A DNA stretch of 22,982 bases, from the IMG/VR virus record IMGVR_UViG_3300035682_000203, positions 1 to 22,982 of that record; one strand, given 5' to 3'. Position 1 is the stretch's first letter. Each line of letters begins with the position of its first letter. This document shows, piece after piece, positions 1-8,933 of the stretch. A program made the translations under genes and the position numbers. Source of the stretch: a virus. The notes beneath the pieces are model-generated. The model saw only the letters and a program-made list of their open reading frames with translations. It was not told the DNA's origin and made no database searches.

Positions 1-706
1 CCGAGGTAATTAGTGTATTACCGGAATCTATAATTCTAACAATTTGACTTGAGGCAGCGTTGTTTAATAAAGCTAAATAGAATGTCTCTGTTTGTTCAAA
101 GATGAAATCGTCTCGAGTAGTTACTATAAAACTTGCAACATTCGCATCACCTACACCTACAGTAGGAGGAAAATACCCAGTTAATGCTTTGATATTTGAG
201 AAATCTGAAATAGTAATATCGCCACTTACGGGCACTAACTCCCATGGGATTATACTACCCGCCGGAACATTATACGTAGTTAAAGTAAAGGTTACACTTC
301 CGCCCTCAATTACGGTGGTTTTATCTACACTAATATTATAAATGGGATCTACATTTATAGATGTATCTTGTATTGTAACTGTAGACGATATTTCTAAAGA
401 GTAAGGAAAGCTTGGTTGTAATATTAAAAATATACTTTCCGGTCCTTCTGTTACAAAATCCTCAGTAATCGACAAAGTAACATTTGCATTAGATTCATTT
501 GGAATTCCGGTTGCAACAAACGTCACACTTCCCGTGGTTTGCGCTGCACCTATTAAATCTCCTTGCTGTATACCAAATATTTGATATGGTACCACTGTAC
601 CAGAACTTAAATTTTCCGCCCGAAGATCAAATCTAGCTACCTGCCCCTCGCTTACTATAGGGTTAGGTGATGTAATGTATAATTTTACTATTGGAGTTGT
701 TGCCAT
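1..706 (-). CDS. Calx-beta-type virion/adhesion protein, partial (C-terminus outside window)
   Basis: The frame is open on the minus strand from an ATG at 704-706 to the window edge, giving about 235 residues with no stop. The product begins MATTPIVKLYITSPNPIVSE. It shows at least two tandem beta-sandwich units of Calx-beta character: an EGG/EGQ start, a T-rich strand, then an F-V/I-T-x-D-D-x-x-x-E-x-x-E-x-F acidic end (EGGSVTFTL and RDDFIFEQTETFYLAL in the second unit). Calx-beta and Ig-like repeats are common in large phage tail-fibre or baseplate-peripheral proteins, where they act as spacer or adhesion modules. The ATG lies two bases after the stop of the upstream baseplate gene, so it is the next cistron of the late baseplate operon. 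A distal tail or fibre role is inferred from position and fold. Total length is unknown. Confidence 0.7.
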   Translation of the reverse strand, partial: MATTPIVKLYITSPNPIVSEGQVARFDLRAENLSSGTVVPYQIFGIQQGDLIGAAQTTGSVTFVATGIPNESNANVTLSITEDFVTEGPESIFLILQPSFPYSLEISSTVTIQDTSINVDPIYNISVDKTTVIEGGSVTFTLTTYNVPAGSIIPWELVPVSGDITISDFSNIKALTGYFPPTVGVGDANVASFIVTTRDDFIFEQTETFYLALLNNAASSQIVRIIDSGNTLITS

Positions 707-708
707 TT

Positions 709-2103
709 TTAAATTCCCGGATATCTAAATCTAATTGTTCTTACATTCGGAACTGATGCAACAATTGCCTTATGCGACGTATTATCAATTGGACTAAAAA
801 TATTTCCGGAGTAAAACACCTCAATATTTTTTCCTTTAACCAATCCATGTTGTAATGGAAAAGTTACTGTAACTGCTCCACGATAATATGAATATGTACC
901 TGAAAGTAATTCGGTTGGTAATCCGGCATCTATGCTTGTAGCATTACTATAGTTTACCCCCGATTCTATAATATTAAATGCAGTGATTGTTCCAAATCTA
1001 TTGACATTATTAACTGTTGCTTTTGCTAATTTTCCCTCAGTATCTGTTATTTGTACAGGGTGTCCTTTTTTGTATCCTAATCCCCCATCCAGTATATCTA
1101 TTTTACTTAAAACAGAATATACTTGCGCGCTTAACGGGGAAATTGTAAAGTTGCGAATCTCTCCAGATAATAAAATAGTTTTTACTGCATCAATTTGTTC
1201 ATCTTTTAAAAATTCCCCAGATACGCTTGTGGTATCTAAAATTAATTCGTATACTTCATATTCTTCTAAAATAATTTTAATTACTTTACTTACAATTGCA
1301 GTAGCTTTTGACGTTCTTCCTTGTACTTGCGTATTTTCAAATTCAAATACATTTTGTCTGGCATTTGTTTGCTTGACTCGCAAGGCTTTAGGAGTAATCC
1401 ATTTACCAGATGAAGGTTTTAAAACAATGTCGTATGGATAGAAAAAACTAATTGTTTCTTTGTAAAGGATATTAAATAACAATCTATATGCAGGCTCAGT
1501 CCCCTTTTTATTATAAATTTCTCGTATCTTTTTAACTAAAAATTTATTATTTGCCAGTTTAGATTGAGTTAAATCGTTGGCGTAGTTCTGCACAAATTTT
1601 TCAATTAAGTCGGTAGATGTTGTATCTATATCTGAATATTTAGATAAATCCTGTAATACTTGCTGAGCAGAATTATTTTGTTCTAAAAACTCATAATATG
1701 CTTTTAGAAATGTTACGAACATACCATATTCATCTTGTATAAATTCTGGTAATTGATCCGCAATCAATAAAGATAATCTATTTTGTATTCTTTTAAACGG
1801 ATTTTCAGCGCCATCTCCCTCATACAATGTATATACTAGCGGATCTTTTAATTTACCTAAATTTATAAAGGCATCCGGAATATAAAATTCTCCGGCTCTT
1901 TCATAAAAAGTTACTACTTGATATATTCCTTTTCCGCCCCTATCCAAATCTGCTTGTATGGCTTCTCCTCTAGTTATATACAAAGGATAAAACCACCCAG
2001 TCAAAGAATTTTTAAACTGAGAATTATCTAGATTATCAGGTCTCGATGTACCATAAATTTTCAAAGGGCCTGTTAATCGGACTGGGTCGTAAATATTATT
2101 CAT
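709..2103 (-). CDS. Baseplate-associated structural protein (possible gp7/gp8 functional counterpart)
   Basis: This 464-residue protein starts one base past the gp6 stop and sits where T4-like phages carry further wedge proteins. The N-terminal 100 residues look like a small beta domain. Residues about 105-225 are helical, with an LPEFIQDEYGMFVTFLKAYY segment and then a K-K-I-R-E-I-Y-N-K-K-G-T-E-P-A-Y-R-L-L-F segment, a pattern I associate with conserved virion proteins beside gp6 in marine T4-like phages. The C-terminal half is beta-rich and glycine-rich. No enzymatic motif is visible. Operon position, length and lack of signal or membrane segments fit a baseplate wedge or tail-fibre-attachment component. 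I cannot assign it firmly to T4 gp7 or gp8, both of which have diverged strongly in this lineage. Confidence 0.65.
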   Translation of the reverse strand: MNNIYDPVRLTGPLKIYGTSRPDNLDNSQFKNSLTGWFYPLYITRGEAIQADLDRGGKGIYQVVTFYERAGEFYIPDAFINLGKLKDPLVYTLYEGDGAENPFKRIQNRLSLLIADQLPEFIQDEYGMFVTFLKAYYEFLEQNNSAQQVLQDLSKYSDIDTTSTDLIEKFVQNYANDLTQSKLANNKFLVKKIREIYNKKGTEPAYRLLFNILYKETISFFYPYDIVLKPSSGKWITPKALRVKQTNARQNVFEFENTQVQGRTSKATAIVSKVIKIILEEYEVYELILDTTSVSGEFLKDEQIDAVKTILLSGEIRNFTISPLSAQVYSVLSKIDILDGGLGYKKGHPVQITDTEGKLAKATVNNVNRFGTITAFNIIESGVNYSNATSIDAGLPTELLSGTYSYYRGAVTVTFPLQHGLVKGKNIEVFYSGNIFSPIDNTSHKAIVASVPNVRTIRFRYPGI

Positions 2104-2104
2104 T

Positions 2105-3946
2105 TTAGACTGTTATAGTTACGGTTAATCCAGCACTTCTTTTTATAATGCTGCTAGAAGTACTATCATCTATAATTAGAATTAAATCTCTACTAGATTG
2201 TATATCTAATTCCGGTATCTTCGCAGAAATTCTTATATCATTATTATTTTCATAATATCCGGCAGGAGTTAAACTAGGAATAGTAATTGTTCCTTTTACA
2301 TAATCAACAGTTCCAATATTTTGAATTAGTATTGTATCAGTTAACGAATTATATAGGTTTAATGTGCCAGTAGTACCCGCAGTCAAAATATCTTTTATAT
2401 ACACCGAGTATATTATATTGTCTTTTTTATAATAAAATACTGTAGATTGTATTGTATTAGATACCAATTGATTAGCAAATTTTAATGCAGAAGTTCCGGT
2501 GTAAATACTTTCAGTATTTACTAAAGGTGTTATTCTTTTCTGAATTTGAAAAGATACCGCATTGCCTAATATCGATAAATCTACGGAATCAATTGCTCTG
2601 GATAATTTGGAATACACAAAATCTTTATCAAACTTTTGCAATTCCTGTTGGAAATATTCTTCAATTTTTGCTCTAACTAAAGTAGTAATTTCCGATTGAT
2701 TATACTTAGAATTTTTAGGATCGAACTTTACTTTTGCATTTACTGTAACGAACAAATAATTTGGATCTTTAAATTCTGGAATTATAGACATCATTTTTCT
2801 ATCTGCCAAAATTTCCAATTTTATCTTTTCTTTAAGTTCCGTATTAATGGTATATCCTGAATATGGTTTTAATGAAATAAATACCTTGCCGTATACTGGA
2901 GGAATATTTTCTTCGCCGCCCCAAACAGAAATTGATTCTACTAACGGATAATTTGATTCAATGATTGCTTTGTAATCATTTGCAGTAACTGCTCTATTGA
3001 AAGATGATAAAAATCTTGGAGCTTTAAATTTTATTTCTTCTAAATTATCCGCTTCATCGCCACCTGTAGAATTACGAGATGCTATAATAGGCGCCTCCAA
3101 ATTAACACCACCTACATTAGTTTGTAGTGAAAACTCTTGGTCAATTTCATTAGATACATTACATTTAGATCCGTTACTAACTAGGTATTCTATTCTAACT
3201 AAATTTCCGTCAGACAACTTTTTACCTAATACCCCGTCACCAAAAAATATCTCATAATATCCTGTTGGGCTTTCTTCTATAAAATATACTTGTGATTGTC
3301 CGGTTAAAGCTTCCAAGTTTCCTGCTACTGTATATGTAGTTTGCGTAGTATCTGAATACGAATTTTGTACTACTACTCTGATAGTACTTGTATCTATATT
3401 ATTATTTGGTATACTATATTTTTCGTCTGGCCCCGATGCATTGACTCTATATGTAAAATTCAAAGGTTGACCTTCAACTAAGTCCACATTCGAAAACAAA
3501 TATTCATCGTTAACTGGGCTAATTGTAACTGAGTCTAAATTTACAAATGTGTACAACGTACCATCTATAATAGTAGAAAATGGTGAAAATTTTGGTAAAG
3601 TTAATGTAGTAGGATTCCCCGCAGGATTTGCGATAACAAAACTAACTTGCGCTTTTGCACTTCTATAAGACAACGGGGTATATCCTAGATGTTTTGATAT
3701 CGATACTGCAGATTCTCTTTTTACCGCAGAATCTAAAAACATTTCATTTGCAACCATATTTGCCAAATATGCGTTATAATGAGTGTTGTAGGATAACAGA
3801 TCTAATAAAATAGATAAGCTGGATGCTTCAAAATCATAATCCTTAAAAATTAGATTTTTATCTTTATCTCTATAGTTAACTAAAAACTGTTTTAGATTGA
3901 TTTTAATTTCGTCAAAATCTAATTCAGAAATTCTATAATTTGCCAT
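2105..3946 (-). CDS. 6: Baseplate wedge protein gp6
   Basis: This 613-residue protein is close in length to T4 gp6 (about 660) and follows gp25 directly, as baseplate J/gp6-type proteins do in contractile tails. The N-terminus (MANYRISELDFDEIKINLKQ) and the region around residues 35-110, with LLSYNTHYNAYLANMVANEMF and then a loop ending SVSISKHLGYTP, are typical of gp6-like wedge proteins. The middle is the beta-rich baseplate_J-like region, including GYYEIFFGDGVLGKKL around residue 230 and the stretch at residues about 300-345 (SFNRAVTANDYKAIIESNYP) that ends in the ring-forming domain. gp6 dimers form the continuous ring holding the six baseplate wedges together. Start and stop abut the neighbouring cistrons, so translation is probably coupled. 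Confidence 0.9.
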   Translation of the reverse strand: MANYRISELDFDEIKINLKQFLVNYRDKDKNLIFKDYDFEASSLSILLDLLSYNTHYNAYLANMVANEMFLDSAVKRESAVSISKHLGYTPLSYRSAKAQVSFVIANPAGNPTTLTLPKFSPFSTIIDGTLYTFVNLDSVTISPVNDEYLFSNVDLVEGQPLNFTYRVNASGPDEKYSIPNNNIDTSTIRVVVQNSYSDTTQTTYTVAGNLEALTGQSQVYFIEESPTGYYEIFFGDGVLGKKLSDGNLVRIEYLVSNGSKCNVSNEIDQEFSLQTNVGGVNLEAPIIASRNSTGGDEADNLEEIKFKAPRFLSSFNRAVTANDYKAIIESNYPLVESISVWGGEENIPPVYGKVFISLKPYSGYTINTELKEKIKLEILADRKMMSIIPEFKDPNYLFVTVNAKVKFDPKNSKYNQSEITTLVRAKIEEYFQQELQKFDKDFVYSKLSRAIDSVDLSILGNAVSFQIQKRITPLVNTESIYTGTSALKFANQLVSNTIQSTVFYYKKDNIIYSVYIKDILTAGTTGTLNLYNSLTDTILIQNIGTVDYVKGTITIPSLTPAGYYENNNDIRISAKIPELDIQSSRDLILIIDDSTSSSIIKRSAGLTVTITV

Positions 3947-4345
3947 TTATCTTACTCGACTTAAAAAGGTTGTTATCGTTAAAGGCGTATCTGTATTCTT
4001 TAGCGCAAACACTATATTAATTGCCAAATCATTTGACTCGACCGTTTCTTGTACATTTACATTAATTATTCTAACCCGAGTCTCAAATTTTTCTATAGTT
4101 TCTCGAATTGTTCTTTCTAATGCGATACGCACAGCAGGAGAAAAATTTTCAAATAATAAAGAATAAACTTGTGTACCTATTTCAGGGTGAAACGGTCGTT
4201 CAAAGTTTTTAGTTTGTATTAAATGTTTTAATGCAGTCTTTACTGCCTCTTCGTCGGTCTTTAGGTAGATATCTTTAGTAAAGGGGTTTGCCTTGAAAGA
4301 CAAATCAAGATCAACGAAAGTTTTTGTATTTTTACTAGTAGCCAT
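3947..4345 (-). CDS. 25: Baseplate wedge subunit gp25
   Basis: This 132-residue protein matches the size of T4 gp25 and the GPW/gp25 family. The family core is clear: an N-terminal acidic stretch, DIYLKTDEEAVKTALKHLIQ, and then the tail-type lysozyme-like fold motif around residues 44-70 (TKNFERPFHPEIGTQVYSLL). gp25 joins gp6 and gp53 in the wedge core and seeds sheath polymerisation. Its stop abuts the gp6 start, and it lies 12 bases after the gp5 stop. No clear Shine-Dalgarno sequence precedes the ATG, so coupling to gp5 translation is likely. Confidence 0.93.
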   Translation of the reverse strand: MATSKNTKTFVDLDLSFKANPFTKDIYLKTDEEAVKTALKHLIQTKNFERPFHPEIGTQVYSLLFENFSPAVRIALERTIRETIEKFETRVRIINVNVQETVESNDLAINIVFALKNTDTPLTITTFLSRVR

Positions 4346-4357
4346 TATTGATATTTA

Positions 4358-6979
4358 TTATGTCTCTGCTGGGGGTCTAGGTAAACGATTTATAGTTTCT
4401 GGTGCGCAACGCATATAGGTTTCCGGTTTTCCATTTTTACCTATTATAGGTTCGTCATTAGAATCAAGTTTTGGATACGCTCCATCCATTACGCATGCGA
4501 TCGTTCCGGACCTTGGACGAATTACAGTATTGTCTTTAGTTTGTAATGCAACATGAATCCAAAATTTTGTAATATCTCTAGAATAGATTGTATCTGTTTT
4601 AAATTCTAACAATAGTTGTTTAAAGGGAATATTTTGCGTCATCCATTCTGCAATTTTAACATGCTTCATTCTATCTACATTTCTCTGAGATTTACTCATA
4701 GATTCAAAGGGAACTGTTCCAAAATGTATATCTGCTGCACATCCTATATCGTGATCGCTAGCAGATGTAGATGTGCCCGCTTTTCTTAGGCCGCTGCTTA
4801 TTTGAAATATACCAAATTTTTGTAGGAGAGGTTCTAACACATTCTCAGCTAAAATGCGCATATTAATAACTATTTCTTTGGAGGTTAAATTACGCTGCGC
4901 AACCAATGGTCTTAACCCCAAATCACCGATAGATAAGCTCGCAATAGTAAAATTTTTGGATAATCTAAATGTGCCCGGAAAATATGTTGCTGACCGAATA
5001 TCTGAAAAATCTAAAGATTTTAATTTGGAATCATTTGTATCCGTAACCGGATAGGTGTCCTTTGCCGACACATCTGTAGCAACTCTAATATATTTAGATT
5101 CGCTGGCTGTTGGGGTATATTCTTCTGCATCATCTAAGCATTCCGCGTCACTTAATGCCCTAGTCATTGCAGCAGGTTCTGTTTTAGTAATTACCTTTAC
5201 ATTTGGTAAATCGGATGCTTTAAAATTTGTATTTGCTACAGATGCGGCGCCCATTTTATTTTTTATAAGTGGTGCATCAAGCGATAATATTGCACCCGCT
5301 CGCATACTTGCATTTATCTTTCCATCTATCGCAATATCATTAGATGCACTAAGAGCTAAATTGTTTTTAGATTGGATATTAATACTGTCCCCTATAATAT
5401 TTAATGCTCCTCCTGCTACAATATTTAAAGTATCTTTTGTAGTAATTTCAGCCTTGTTCGCATTAATTGCTACTACGCCCGCACATTCTGCAGTCATATT
5501 TCCGTGACTAATAATTGAAGTATCTCCGTCAACTTGTATTGACGCATCATCTTTTACATAAATGCTAGTTTTACCCTCAATAGTTAATTTCTTTGCACCC
5601 CTTACAAATACATAATCATTTTTATCAATTAGTTCGTAATTATCTCCTATTACTTTTCTAACAGACGAACCATTAATATCAATTTCAATATAAGATCCTG
5701 AAGTGTGAAATAGATGTATTCTTTCAGCATTCGGCGTACTATCTAATTCTAATATATGCCCAGCTTCAGTTTCAATTACTTGATTATAAGGATATGCTGC
5801 ACTATATGCGGAATTAGGTTCACTCCACTTTTCATTAGAATTTGCTATTTGAACATTTTTTATTTGTTTATTTTCTTTAATTGTAAAGTATCTATGAGAA
5901 GTGTCTCCTATTGCCAATTTGTTCACATCAGTATAACCTGCGTAATCTTTTTTAGGATATTTTTTTTCTGGATCCGAAAATGCTTTTTGATTCTGTATTT
6001 CTTTAGGGGTAGCACTATCAATAGTATTCTCAAAAGTATTTTTAGTTGTAGATCCTGATAATATATCGCCACCTAAACTAGTATTACCTACAATAAAAAA
6101 TTCTTCAGCTTTTCTTCCGTAATTATCTTTTCTTTGTAGATTGTCTGCATACTCCGCACCTATTACATGAGCAGATGCTAAAAATCCCGCAACTAAAAAT
6201 CTATCTTCAACCTCAGTAATTTTATCTGTACTAATCATTCTTTCATAATTTAATTTTATTGTATTATCCATCGCAGTTTCCTGCGTCGTTTTATTGGATA
6301 AAAAATTATCTTTAGATTTTATATTTTCTTTGCCGGTCCAATATGCAGTATTATTTGCAGCATTTGGATCAAAATATTCTGCAATAGGGATGCGAATGTA
6401 TCCCAAGTCCTGCAATTGTAATAAATTAAATTGGTATTTGCCCAGCTCGCCAAATTCTCCTACTTTGTCGTAATTGGAATTAGATAATTTATTGCCTAAT
6501 GCGTCTTTCAATTTGCTCAAATCTGATGCGACCAGCGGTTTTAGTGATTCATCAATACCAACAACGGATTCATTAGACGCAGCGATTGCATTGTTATTCG
6601 TATCATATAGCGCATTGCCCTGTGTATCTTTCACTGTTTTGGTTTGTATTTGTTTACTTTTATTATAGGTTTCAGTTTTAGCAGTTGTTCCAGGTTTCCC
6701 CGCGATTGTTCCCATAATAATGGGTTGCTGAGCTTCTTCAGCATCTAAAAACCAACCTACTACCCAAGAACCAGTAACTATCCCAACAGGGGAAGACCCG
6801 ACTCCTGATGTAGCTGCGGATGTAATGGGTTGCATAGGAATAGCCCACGGCAATTCCGAGGTAGGCAACAGTGTAATATCGTCGGTATGATACCCAAAGA
6901 TTCTTACCTTACATCTACCTAATTTTTCAGGATCATATCTATCTTCAACGACCCCCGTCCACCAATGCATAGTTTTCAT
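4358..6979 (-). CDS. 5: Baseplate hub spike gp5 with two putative cell-wall hydrolase domains
   Basis: This 873-residue protein is much longer than T4 gp5 (575). Residues 5-95 form the gp5 OB-fold (HWWTGVVEDRYDPEKLGRCK, then PIIMGTIAG). Residues about 150-300 resemble a lysozyme/lytic-transglycosylase-like module (GELGKYQFNLLQL near 177-189, a Q-E-T-A helix, and VAGFLASAHVIGAEYA at 263-278). Residues about 400-575 are the repetitive beta-prism typical of the gp5 C-terminal needle. The last 200 residues carry an M15-type DD-peptidase signature: S741-x-H743 to D750 (SDHDIGCAAD) and W807-x-H809 as the third zinc ligand. The protein would pierce the envelope and cut peptidoglycan. The gp27-like partner gene overlaps its start by four bases. 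Hub and spike assignment is firm. Activity of each enzyme domain is inferred. Confidence 0.9.
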   Translation of the reverse strand: MKTMHWWTGVVEDRYDPEKLGRCKVRIFGYHTDDITLLPTSELPWAIPMQPITSAATSGVGSSPVGIVTGSWVVGWFLDAEEAQQPIIMGTIAGKPGTTAKTETYNKSKQIQTKTVKDTQGNALYDTNNNAIAASNESVVGIDESLKPLVASDLSKLKDALGNKLSNSNYDKVGEFGELGKYQFNLLQLQDLGYIRIPIAEYFDPNAANNTAYWTGKENIKSKDNFLSNKTTQETAMDNTIKLNYERMISTDKITEVEDRFLVAGFLASAHVIGAEYADNLQRKDNYGRKAEEFFIVGNTSLGGDILSGSTTKNTFENTIDSATPKEIQNQKAFSDPEKKYPKKDYAGYTDVNKLAIGDTSHRYFTIKENKQIKNVQIANSNEKWSEPNSAYSAAYPYNQVIETEAGHILELDSTPNAERIHLFHTSGSYIEIDINGSSVRKVIGDNYELIDKNDYVFVRGAKKLTIEGKTSIYVKDDASIQVDGDTSIISHGNMTAECAGVVAINANKAEITTKDTLNIVAGGALNIIGDSINIQSKNNLALSASNDIAIDGKINASMRAGAILSLDAPLIKNKMGAASVANTNFKASDLPNVKVITKTEPAAMTRALSDAECLDDAEEYTPTASESKYIRVATDVSAKDTYPVTDTNDSKLKSLDFSDIRSATYFPGTFRLSKNFTIASLSIGDLGLRPLVAQRNLTSKEIVINMRILAENVLEPLLQKFGIFQISSGLRKAGTSTSASDHDIGCAADIHFGTVPFESMSKSQRNVDRMKHVKIAEWMTQNIPFKQLLLEFKTDTIYSRDITKFWIHVALQTKDNTVIRPRSGTIACVMDGAYPKLDSNDEPIIGKNGKPETYMRCAPETINRLPRPPAET

Positions 6980-8328
6980 TGTTTAATTGCCCTGTAAGGT
7001 AAGGAGTCCTTAGATACTTCCATAATTATGTAATGGGACTTTAAATTTATTTTATGGCATAAGCTGGTTATTAAATAATTGCCAGAATATATACCATCAT
7101 CTTTATAATCCATAGGTTTCGCAATATCTCCGGGTATACCTTTAGGTAAATTTATGTTGATTGTTCTGCCTACTTCTATATCTGTTCTACCGGGTATAGT
7201 TATTTCCATATTAAAATTTCTTAATTCTAGTATATTAGATCTTCTATTACCAAAAATATCCTTTAGTTTAACATCGAAGTTTTCTAAATTACCAGTATGT
7301 AATGCTGGGTAACTATAGTTAACATCTAAAAAGGTAGAAGGATTTCTTGGAGATGTTTTTTCAAAAAATGGATTTGGCATTTCTGTTTGAAGGTGCGGAT
7401 AATTATTAAAATTGTCCCCGTGATCATAATCCACATGATTATATTCTTTGTTATATAAGTTAATATCCACCAATCTGCTACTAGTATAGCCTGTAGTTAA
7501 ATTCCGCATTTGATCAAATGTGCTATTTACGCTTATAGATCTAATTGTAAACATGAATTTATTTTTTTCTATATCTTCTTGTGTTGGACTTTTTATTTTA
7601 GCAGAAGAATAATCATAAGTGCCTATAGATAGAGAATCTGCTTTTTGTATTAATTCGCCAATATTACCAAAATAGAATCCTTTAGTTGTTTCCCAAAATA
7701 GAAAATTTGCAGCTTTGTTATTACTAGGTACAGATTTACTAGCTACCCAATTAATACATTTAATTGGAGACCACCCTGGACTAACGAAGTTAATAATATT
7801 TGCAGGATTGCCGAAGATTGCTATACTACTTTTAATTTCTTCTGCGGCAGTAGTATTCACACCAATTGATATATTTCTAGTAGATGATAGATACTCGTTA
7901 AATATTAATTTAACAATATCATTTGGAGAACCGTTAAATGCTCGATATATAGGATTTATAATATCCTGAAAAGACTCTACGGATGTAAAACTTAATTTGT
8001 ATATTAAAATACTACCATCTTTAGCATATTCTTTATCATTTAACGCATATATCTTAAACATTTTAGATATGCTTTTTTCCTTAGACAATGTAGTAGTTCT
8101 AAAAGATACCGATAAGTATTCTTCTCCAATGATACCTAATTCTTGTATTAAGTTTCTGCTATCTGCTAAAAGTATTTCTCCGGATATACTATTTTCAAAG
8201 ATACTCTCATATAAATTAATTTCTACTAAGTAATCAGTTAAACTAACATATGTGCCCTTATTAAAAGAAACGAGTACTAGGTTGTCTATCTGTACTTGCC
8301 CTGGAGCTTGTAAAATTTCGTTAAGCAT
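6976..8328 (-). CDS. 27: Baseplate central hub protein, gp27-like
   Basis: This 450-residue protein lies immediately upstream of the gp5 spike and overlaps it by ATGA. The N-terminus (VQIDNLVLVSFNKGTYVSLTDYL, then NISGEILLADSRNLIQE-like strands) matches the tube-domain pattern of gp27/gpD hub proteins, which form a trimeric adaptor between the hexameric tail tube and trimeric spike. A later beta domain near residues 370-440 (FNMEITIPGRTDIEVGRTIN, then SGNYLITSLCHKIN) is the usual hub C-terminal barrel. T4 gp27 is 391 residues, so this version is moderately longer. Gene order gp53 - gp27 - gp5 is not the T4 order but suits a compact baseplate operon. Confidence 0.85.
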   Translation of the reverse strand: MLNEILQAPGQVQIDNLVLVSFNKGTYVSLTDYLVEINLYESIFENSISGEILLADSRNLIQELGIIGEEYLSVSFRTTTLSKEKSISKMFKIYALNDKEYAKDGSILIYKLSFTSVESFQDIINPIYRAFNGSPNDIVKLIFNEYLSSTRNISIGVNTTAAEEIKSSIAIFGNPANIINFVSPGWSPIKCINWVASKSVPSNNKAANFLFWETTKGFYFGNIGELIQKADSLSIGTYDYSSAKIKSPTQEDIEKNKFMFTIRSISVNSTFDQMRNLTTGYTSSRLVDINLYNKEYNHVDYDHGDNFNNYPHLQTEMPNPFFEKTSPRNPSTFLDVNYSYPALHTGNLENFDVKLKDIFGNRRSNILELRNFNMEITIPGRTDIEVGRTININLPKGIPGDIAKPMDYKDDGIYSGNYLITSLCHKINLKSHYIIMEVSKDSLPYRAIKQ

Positions 8329-8933
8329 TATTTAGAAATAAGTTGTTTAAAGTTAATAACAATATCCTGGACTATCTCAGGTTTTATAATTTTTATAGAT
8401 CTTATTTTTTCATTCTTTTGTGATTCGACTTCATAGTTACTTTCGTAATTTGCAATAGTCAACGACTCTTGATATATTACCGGCGTATTAATATTATCGG
8501 ATATACCTTCATATACTATTCTAACAGGATCTTTATGAGTTGATTCTTCTGATAATATAAAGAATGTTTCTACTTGATATCCCTTTGCGTTTTTTGCTCT
8601 ATTCAAAGTAAATATATTATTTTCCCCGCCATATTTACTCTCAACTTGTTTAATTAAATTTTCTTCAGATATCGGCCATCCAAATCTAGGATCAATAATA
8701 TTATTGACCATTAATATTAACCAATGTAACGACGTGGTTCCATAAAATCTAAAAGATACTTCCTCCGGGGTTTCTCCGTGTTTAACATCATATTCTTCAT
8801 AGTATGCAGCATTTTCTTGATATTCTTTTTGTATGATTACTCTTTTAAGTACATCGACGACAACTTGTTGAGTTGCGTTATCATCTAAGGAATAAGCAAT
8901 TTTAGGAAAGTCTGAAAAGAAATCAATAGCCAT
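8328..8933 (-). CDS. 53: Baseplate wedge protein gp53
   Basis: This 201-residue protein compares with 196 in T4 gp53. The N-terminus reads MAIDFFSDFPKIAYSLDD. Residues about 45-90 form a LysM-like module (YDVKHGETPEEVSFRFYGTT followed by HWLILMVNNIIDPRFGWP), the hallmark of gp53. gp53 binds gp6/gp25 in the inner wedge and helps wedges associate around the hub. The gene shares its last base with the gp27-like start and overlaps the end of gp48 by 11 bases, so the three are translationally coupled. Confidence 0.92.
   Translation of the reverse strand: MAIDFFSDFPKIAYSLDDNATQQVVVDVLKRVIIQKEYQENAAYYEEYDVKHGETPEEVSFRFYGTTSLHWLILMVNNIIDPRFGWPISEENLIKQVESKYGGENNIFTLNRAKNAKGYQVETFFILSEESTHKDPVRIVYEGISDNINTPVIYQESLTIANYESNYEVESQKNEKIRSIKIIKPEIVQDIVINFKQLISK

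Noticed and set aside
4352-4359. AATAAATA late-promoter-like octamer before gp25
   Set aside because: Its expected start point falls on the gp25 ATG and it overlaps the gp5 stop codon; one mismatch to the consensus. Probably chance in AT-rich sequence.
5055-5507. 150-codon plus-strand frame within gp5
   Set aside because: Shadow of the strongly supported gp5 spike gene on the other strand; no start signal or domain.
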